Assembly: GCA_023667045.1 (NCBI GenBank)
Contig: JAMPAU010000007.1
Span: 16,619-80,618 of the forward strand
Origin: Ruminococcus flavefaciens
GTDB lineage: Bacteria; Bacillota; Clostridia; Oscillospirales; Ruminococcaceae
Direction: 5' to 3'
DNA length: 64,000 nt
Each line of letters opens with the position of its first letter. Position 1 is the stretch's first letter. Of this stretch, positions 60,849-64,000 are shown one piece after another. The translations under genes were made by a program, and so were the position numbers. The notes below the pieces were generated by a model, which was given only the letters and a program-made list of their open reading frames with translations, did no database searches and was not told the DNA's origin.

Positions 60849-61859
60849 ATGTTAGTACTCGGAATAGAAAGCTCTTGCGACGAAACAGCCGTAAGCGTTG
60901 TGAAAGACTGCCGTGAAATAAAATCGTCGGTAATCTCGACACAGATTGAGGAGCATAAAAAATACGGCGGTGTTGTGCCGGAAATAGCCTCACGCCGTCA
61001 CTGTGAAAATATACTGGGAGTTACACGGCAGGCTCTCGGCAATGCCGGTGTTACTCTCGCCGACCTCGACGCTATAGCCGTTACATACGCTCCCGGACTG
61101 ATTGGTGCGTTGCTTGTCGGCGTTAATTTCGCTAAAGGTCTCGCTATGGCTTCTGGAAAACCACTCGTGCCTGTACACCACATTGCCGGACACATAGCCA
61201 CAAACTATCTCTCTCACCCCGAACTTGAACCGCCTTATCTATGCCTTGTTGCAAGCGGAGGTCACAGCCATATCATTGAAGTTTTAAGTTATACAAAATT
61301 TAAGGTTATTGGTCGCACTCGTGACGACGCAGCAGGTGAATGTTTTGACAAGTGTGCAAGGGCTATGGGGTTTGCATATCCGGGCGGAGTACATATTGAC
61401 CGTGCATCACAGTCCGGCGACCCGTCGGAATTTAAATTACCACACCCGAAAGTTGCTGGCAACGAGTTTGATTTCAGCTTTTCCGGACTTAAAACTAATG
61501 TCATTAATCTGATTCATAATGCACAACAAAAAGGCATTCAGCTTAACTATAATAACCTATCTGCAAGCATTCAGAAGACTATCGCCGAAATCCTTACTGA
61601 AAAAACGCTTAATTCCGCTGAAAGTCTCGGCTATAAAAAAATTGCCCTTGCCGGAGGTGTTTCTGCGAACTCCGGAGTACGTGCTATGCTGTCTGCCGAA
61701 TGTCAGAAACGTGGTTTTGATTTCTATATGCCGGAAAAGTCCCTTTGCGGTGACAATGGTGCTATGATTGCCTGTCAGGGTAGCTATAACTTCCTTGCTG
61801 GTATTACCGCCGACGAAAGTCTTAACGCTATTGCTACTCTTTCTATGGAGGATATATGA
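60849..61859 (+). CDS. tsaD: tRNA N6-adenosine threonylcarbamoyltransferase
   Basis: 336 residues, Kae1/TsaD family. GIESSCDETAVSVV opens the ASKHA fold. HHIAGHIATNYL (about 110) holds the two metal-binding His, ASGGHSHIIEV and AAGECFDKCARAMG follow, then LAGGVSANSGVRAML. It transfers the threonylcarbamoyl group to A37 of ANN-decoding tRNAs with TsaB, TsaC and TsaE, none of which is in this window. AAAGGTG before ATG 60849. Overlaps the next gene by 4 bases. Confidence 0.97.
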   Translation: MLVLGIESSCDETAVSVVKDCREIKSSVISTQIEEHKKYGGVVPEIASRRHCENILGVTRQALGNAGVTLADLDAIAVTYAPGLIGALLVGVNFAKGLAMASGKPLVPVHHIAGHIATNYLSHPELEPPYLCLVASGGHSHIIEVLSYTKFKVIGRTRDDAAGECFDKCARAMGFAYPGGVHIDRASQSGDPSEFKLPHPKVAGNEFDFSFSGLKTNVINLIHNAQQKGIQLNYNNLSASIQKTIAEILTEKTLNSAESLGYKKIALAGGVSANSGVRAMLSAECQKRGFDFYMPEKSLCGDNGAMIACQGSYNFLAGITADESLNAIATLSMEDI

Positions 61860-62293
61860 AAGAAATTTCCGGAAATGCAATAAAACTGCTTGCTGAAAAT
61901 CTTAAAAAATTTTTAAAAAATATATCCGTCAAAAAAATTAATCACAATTTTCTAAAGACAGAAATAATTCTTGGTTTTGAAATCCACTCCGAACTCAAAG
62001 AATTTCTGTCGCTGGATTTCTGCATTAAGGGCGTACTAAAAAATGAACACATTAATTTTAAACTTTTTGGTGGCAGGACAAATATAATTGAATCATTTGA
62101 TAAGTCATACTTCGACATTAAGGACGATTTTATATGTTGCAGACATTTCTGTACTATCGGTGTTGCTGTTGATGGATTTCTTGAATTTGACAACGACACC
62201 GGAGAAGTCTATTTCTGTGATTTTGAAATGTGTCGGCACTACAAAATAGCTGATTCTGTTCGTGAACTGCTCCTTAAATCTGACAGCATATAG
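61856..62293 (+). CDS. Hypothetical protein coupled to tsaD
   Basis: 145 residues, soluble, with basic N-terminal third and acidic remainder. The pattern of strands (KTEIILGFEIHSELKEF, FCIKGVLKNEHINF) and a Cys/His-bearing tail (CCRHFCTIGVAVDGF, DFEMCRHYKIADS) is not one I recognise. The ATGA overlap with tsaD shows translational coupling. A weakly conserved partner or a strain-specific insertion are both possible. Confidence 0.6.
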   Translation: MKEISGNAIKLLAENLKKFLKNISVKKINHNFLKTEIILGFEIHSELKEFLSLDFCIKGVLKNEHINFKLFGGRTNIIESFDKSYFDIKDDFICCRHFCTIGVAVDGFLEFDNDTGEVYFCDFEMCRHYKIADSVRELLLKSDSI

Positions 62294-62337
62294 TCCTTAA
62301 CCTCAGAAAATGAACTTTTTCCATTGGAGGAACTATA

Positions 62338-62523
62338 ATGAAAAACAAATCCACTAACTGCGAAACCTGCACCAACTATGTCTATGATGAGGACTATGAA
62401 TGTTATGTCTGTTTGGTGAATCTCGATGAGGACGAAATGTACCGTTTTTTACAGGGGACTAATTACGCCTGTCCGTATTACCGCCTTGACGACGAATACG
62501 GCGTTGTGAAACACCAGAACTAA
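62338..62523 (+). CDS. DUF6472-like small Cys-rich protein
   Basis: 61 residues. Two CxxC-like pairs (CETCTNY and CYVCLVN) plus a late ACPYYR give five or six Cys that could bind zinc or iron. The composition YDEDYECYVC and DEDEMYRFLQG is typical of the short DUF6472 family of Clostridia. Role unknown. TTGGAGG before ATG 62338. Ends at a terminator. Confidence 0.8.
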   Translation: MKNKSTNCETCTNYVYDEDYECYVCLVNLDEDEMYRFLQGTNYACPYYRLDDEYGVVKHQN

Positions 62524-62527
62524 TAAA

Positions 62528-62575
62528 AATAAACCCTAAAGCGTTTTGGTAAATGCTTTAGAGTTTATTTTTTTA
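62528..62575. terminator. Bidirectional terminator after the DUF6472-like gene
   Basis: Imperfect stem AATAAACCCTAAAGC/GCTTTAGAGTTTATT, T run on the plus strand, A run on the other side. Confidence 0.75.
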
Positions 62576-62580
62576 TTAAT

Positions 62581-63027
62581 TTAAAATACCCATTCTTCTA
62601 CGGCAAACGGGTGCATATTCTTATAGAATTTTACCGTAAATTCACACGGATATGAGTTTTTGGTACTGAAAGAAATAGTGAAACCCTCCGTCAACGGTTG
62701 CTGAAAGTGACCATAGCCATACTTACCGACATAAATTCCGCTTACTTCAAAACCTTTATCAAGAGCGTCCGGATACCACCTGTCATTCTTCAAATTAAAA
62801 TGCTCTAACCATTTATGTGCTATCTCAACACATTTTTTGAGTTCCTTTAAAACCTTAATTGCAAGTTCTGTATTTTCATTTGACACTTTATTGTCCGGTG
62901 CTTCAATTATAAATTCCTCTAAGCCGGAAACGTTAATATAAGCATAGTCTTTCACAAAATCAAACTTTTCAAAATTTCTATTTTCCAAAAAACTGATTAC
63001 CTTAGATATACTATAAAAATCAAACAT
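62581..63027 (-). CDS. Hypothetical small protein, immunity-like
   Basis: 148 residues, no signal or membrane segment. A helical N-terminus (FYSISKVISFLENRNFEKF), a central helix (NTELAIKVLKELKKCVEIAHKWLEHF) and a strand-rich, aromatic C-terminus (GKYGYGHFQQPLTEGFTISF) suggest a compact alpha/beta fold. Not recognised. It lies 18 bases after a gene of similar character, and the two probably form an operon. Confidence 0.62.
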   Translation of the reverse strand: MFDFYSISKVISFLENRNFEKFDFVKDYAYINVSGLEEFIIEAPDNKVSNENTELAIKVLKELKKCVEIAHKWLEHFNLKNDRWYPDALDKGFEVSGIYVGKYGYGHFQQPLTEGFTISFSTKNSYPCEFTVKFYKNMHPFAVEEWVF

Positions 63028-63045
63028 ACGATTCCCCTCATCAAC

Positions 63046-63465
63046 TTAAAATATTATCATTCCGTTTTCTTGTAATTTGGCTGTAATCCGGCATTCCGGC
63101 AGAATAATGTATGAATCACTTTCATGTGAAACGTTCTCAAACCACATTCCCATATCATTATAAAAACATAGATTTTCCGGATATTTTCTTGTTGTCAACA
63201 TATCAATTCCATTTGTCAAAATAATTTTCTTTGTAAAATAGTTGCACTGGTAGAACTTTTTTTCATATTCGCCCCATACTGCTTCATTTCTGTCAATAAT
63301 CCAAGGCTCTAACTCGTTGACTGTGTATTCATATTCCGGCGTACTGCTTGCCGGACTTTCTGAAAACAACGTCAGACTGAAATATTCGCTGTTATCAAAG
63401 GCTATTTCAATGAATTTATGCCACCTGTCAAACGGAATAACTATATATTTTTCGTCTTTTTTCAT
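63046..63465 (-). CDS. Hypothetical small protein
   Basis: 139 residues from ATG 63465, with GAGG 6 bases upstream; the frame stays open further upstream, but that part lies in the tRNA-Asn gene and its terminator. Strand-rich, with VIPFDRWHKFIEIAFDNSEYFSLTLFSE and CRITAKLQENGMIIF. No signal peptide or motif recognised. Pairs with the gene downstream. Confidence 0.62.
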   Translation of the reverse strand: MKKDEKYIVIPFDRWHKFIEIAFDNSEYFSLTLFSESPASSTPEYEYTVNELEPWIIDRNEAVWGEYEKKFYQCNYFTKKIILTNGIDMLTTRKYPENLCFYNDMGMWFENVSHESDSYIILPECRITAKLQENGMIIF

Positions 63466-63480
63466 TATTAACCTCAATAT

Positions 63481-63517
63481 AAAAAATAAGCCCAAAAGTC
63501 TTTGAACTTTTAGGCTT
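63481..63517 (-). terminator. Terminator of the tRNA/5S operon
   Basis: Twelve-base stem AAGCCTAAAAGT/ACTTTTGGGCTT with ATTTTTT on the minus strand, directly after tRNA-Asn. Confidence 0.85.
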
Positions 63518-63518
63518 T

Positions 63519-63594
63519 TGGCTCCCCCTGCCCGGCTCGAACGGGCGACAACTCGGTTAACAGCCGAGTGCTCTACCGACTGAGCTAAGGAGGA
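63519..63594 (-). tRNA. tRNA-Asn(GTT)
   Basis: 76 bases with encoded CCA. Acceptor TCCTCCT/AGGGGGA, discriminator G, anticodon loop CTGTTAA giving GTT, T loop TTCGAGC. Last gene of the stable-RNA operon. Confidence 0.96.
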
Positions 63595-63600
63595 ATATTG

Positions 63601-63717
<117 letters not shown>

Positions 63718-63728
63718 TATTTTTTAAG

Positions 63729-63800
63729 TGACCCGTACCAGAATCGAACTGGTGTTACCGGCGTGAGAGGCCGGTGTCTTAACCGCTTGACCAACGGGCC
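63729..63800 (-). tRNA. tRNA-Glu(CTC)
   Basis: 72 bases without encoded CCA (the next bases are CTT). Acceptor GGCCCGT/ACGGGTC, anticodon stem CCGGC/GCCGG, loop CTCTCAC giving CTC. Confidence 0.93.
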
Positions 63801-63808
63801 ATACTTAT

Positions 63809-63884
63809 TGGTGCACCATCGGGGACTCGAACCCAGGACCCACTGATTAAGAGTCAGTTGCTCTACCGACTGAGCTAATGGTGC
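63809..63884 (-). tRNA. tRNA-Lys(CTT)
   Basis: 76 bases with encoded CCA. Acceptor GCACCAT/ATGGTGC, anticodon stem ACTGA/TCAGT, loop CTCTTAA giving CTT. First gene after the promoter. Confidence 0.96.
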
Positions 63885-63901
63885 ATTTCAATTACTTATT
63901 T

Positions 63902-63930
63902 ATTATATCACAAATTAAGTAATTTGTCAA
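63902..63930 (-). promoter_or_regulatory. Consensus sigma-A promoter of the tRNA/5S operon
   Basis: On the minus strand TTGACA (63925-63930) and TATAAT (63902-63907), spacer 17, with extended TGA before the -10. Full consensus. Confidence 0.93.
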
Positions 63931-64000
63931 GCGATTTTTGAAATTTTTTTCTTGAAAACTAAAAGCAAAAGCTTGCTGAGGGAAAAACTCTCATCATGAA

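Overview
The window looks like a chromosome segment of a low-GC, Gram-positive rumen or gut bacterium of the Oscillospiraceae, most likely Ruminococcus flavefaciens or a very close relative. The main evidence is the minus-strand cluster at 37072-48664. Its gene order and domain layout match the R. flavefaciens cellulosome scaffoldin locus scaC-scaA-scaB-cttA-scaE: cohesin modules, Thr-rich linkers, dockerins, X-dockerin C-termini and a sortase-anchored cohesin. Dockerin-bearing secreted proteins elsewhere (8001-9152, 9286-10632, 17947-19659) fit the same system. Promoters are strong sigma-A types, often with exact 17-base spacing.

Layout. 1-4205 (minus): start of a BspA-like surface protein, an acidic lipoprotein, nnr, and three small genes. 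4367-7912 (plus): membrane protein, SmtB-type zinc repressor, amidohydrolase with a broken N-terminus, CPBP-like membrane protein lacking catalytic residues, tadA, and tRNA-Leu. 8001-10632 (minus): two secreted LRR-dockerin proteins. 10844-17868: metG, an LRR lipoprotein, htpG under a perfect CIRCE operator, and rny behind a 300-base leader. 17947-22111 (plus): dockerin-peptidase, O-antigen-ligase-like protein, ferredoxin and a DUF4352 lipoprotein. 22150-28132: a flippase, aminotransferase, trpS, and mazG-HU-rqcP. 28170-36179 (minus): small secreted and membrane proteins, a dehydratase, and an apparent run of galE, DUF2500 protein, ung, metF, a MetH-reactivation protein and an orphan solute-binding lipoprotein. 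36307-37020: ttcA.

Cellulosome locus (37072-48664, minus). ScaC (one cohesin plus dockerin) is an adaptor. ScaA carries one clear cohesin, a divergent N-terminal module and a dockerin. ScaB carries seven cohesins and an X-dockerin. CttA is a putative substrate-binding protein with its own X-dockerin. ScaE is a single cohesin with a C-terminal SPKTG sorting signal. By homology, enzymes dock on ScaA/ScaC, ScaA docks on ScaB, and ScaB and CttA attach through X-dockerins to ScaE on the wall. A strong terminator followed by two sigma-A promoters separates scaC-A-B from cttA-scaE. Short hairpins sit just upstream of the scaA, scaB and scaE ribosome binding sites.

49064-63465: CapA-like lipoprotein, dus, GtrA-family protein, a spore-germination (gerA/B/C-like) operon with a half-length third gene, polA-rimI, and small proteins of unknown function. 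These are followed by a flavin-barrel protein, a VOC protein, tsaD and more small proteins. The right end (63519-63930, minus) is a compact stable-RNA operon, tRNA-Lys, tRNA-Glu, 5S rRNA and tRNA-Asn, with its own consensus promoter and terminator.
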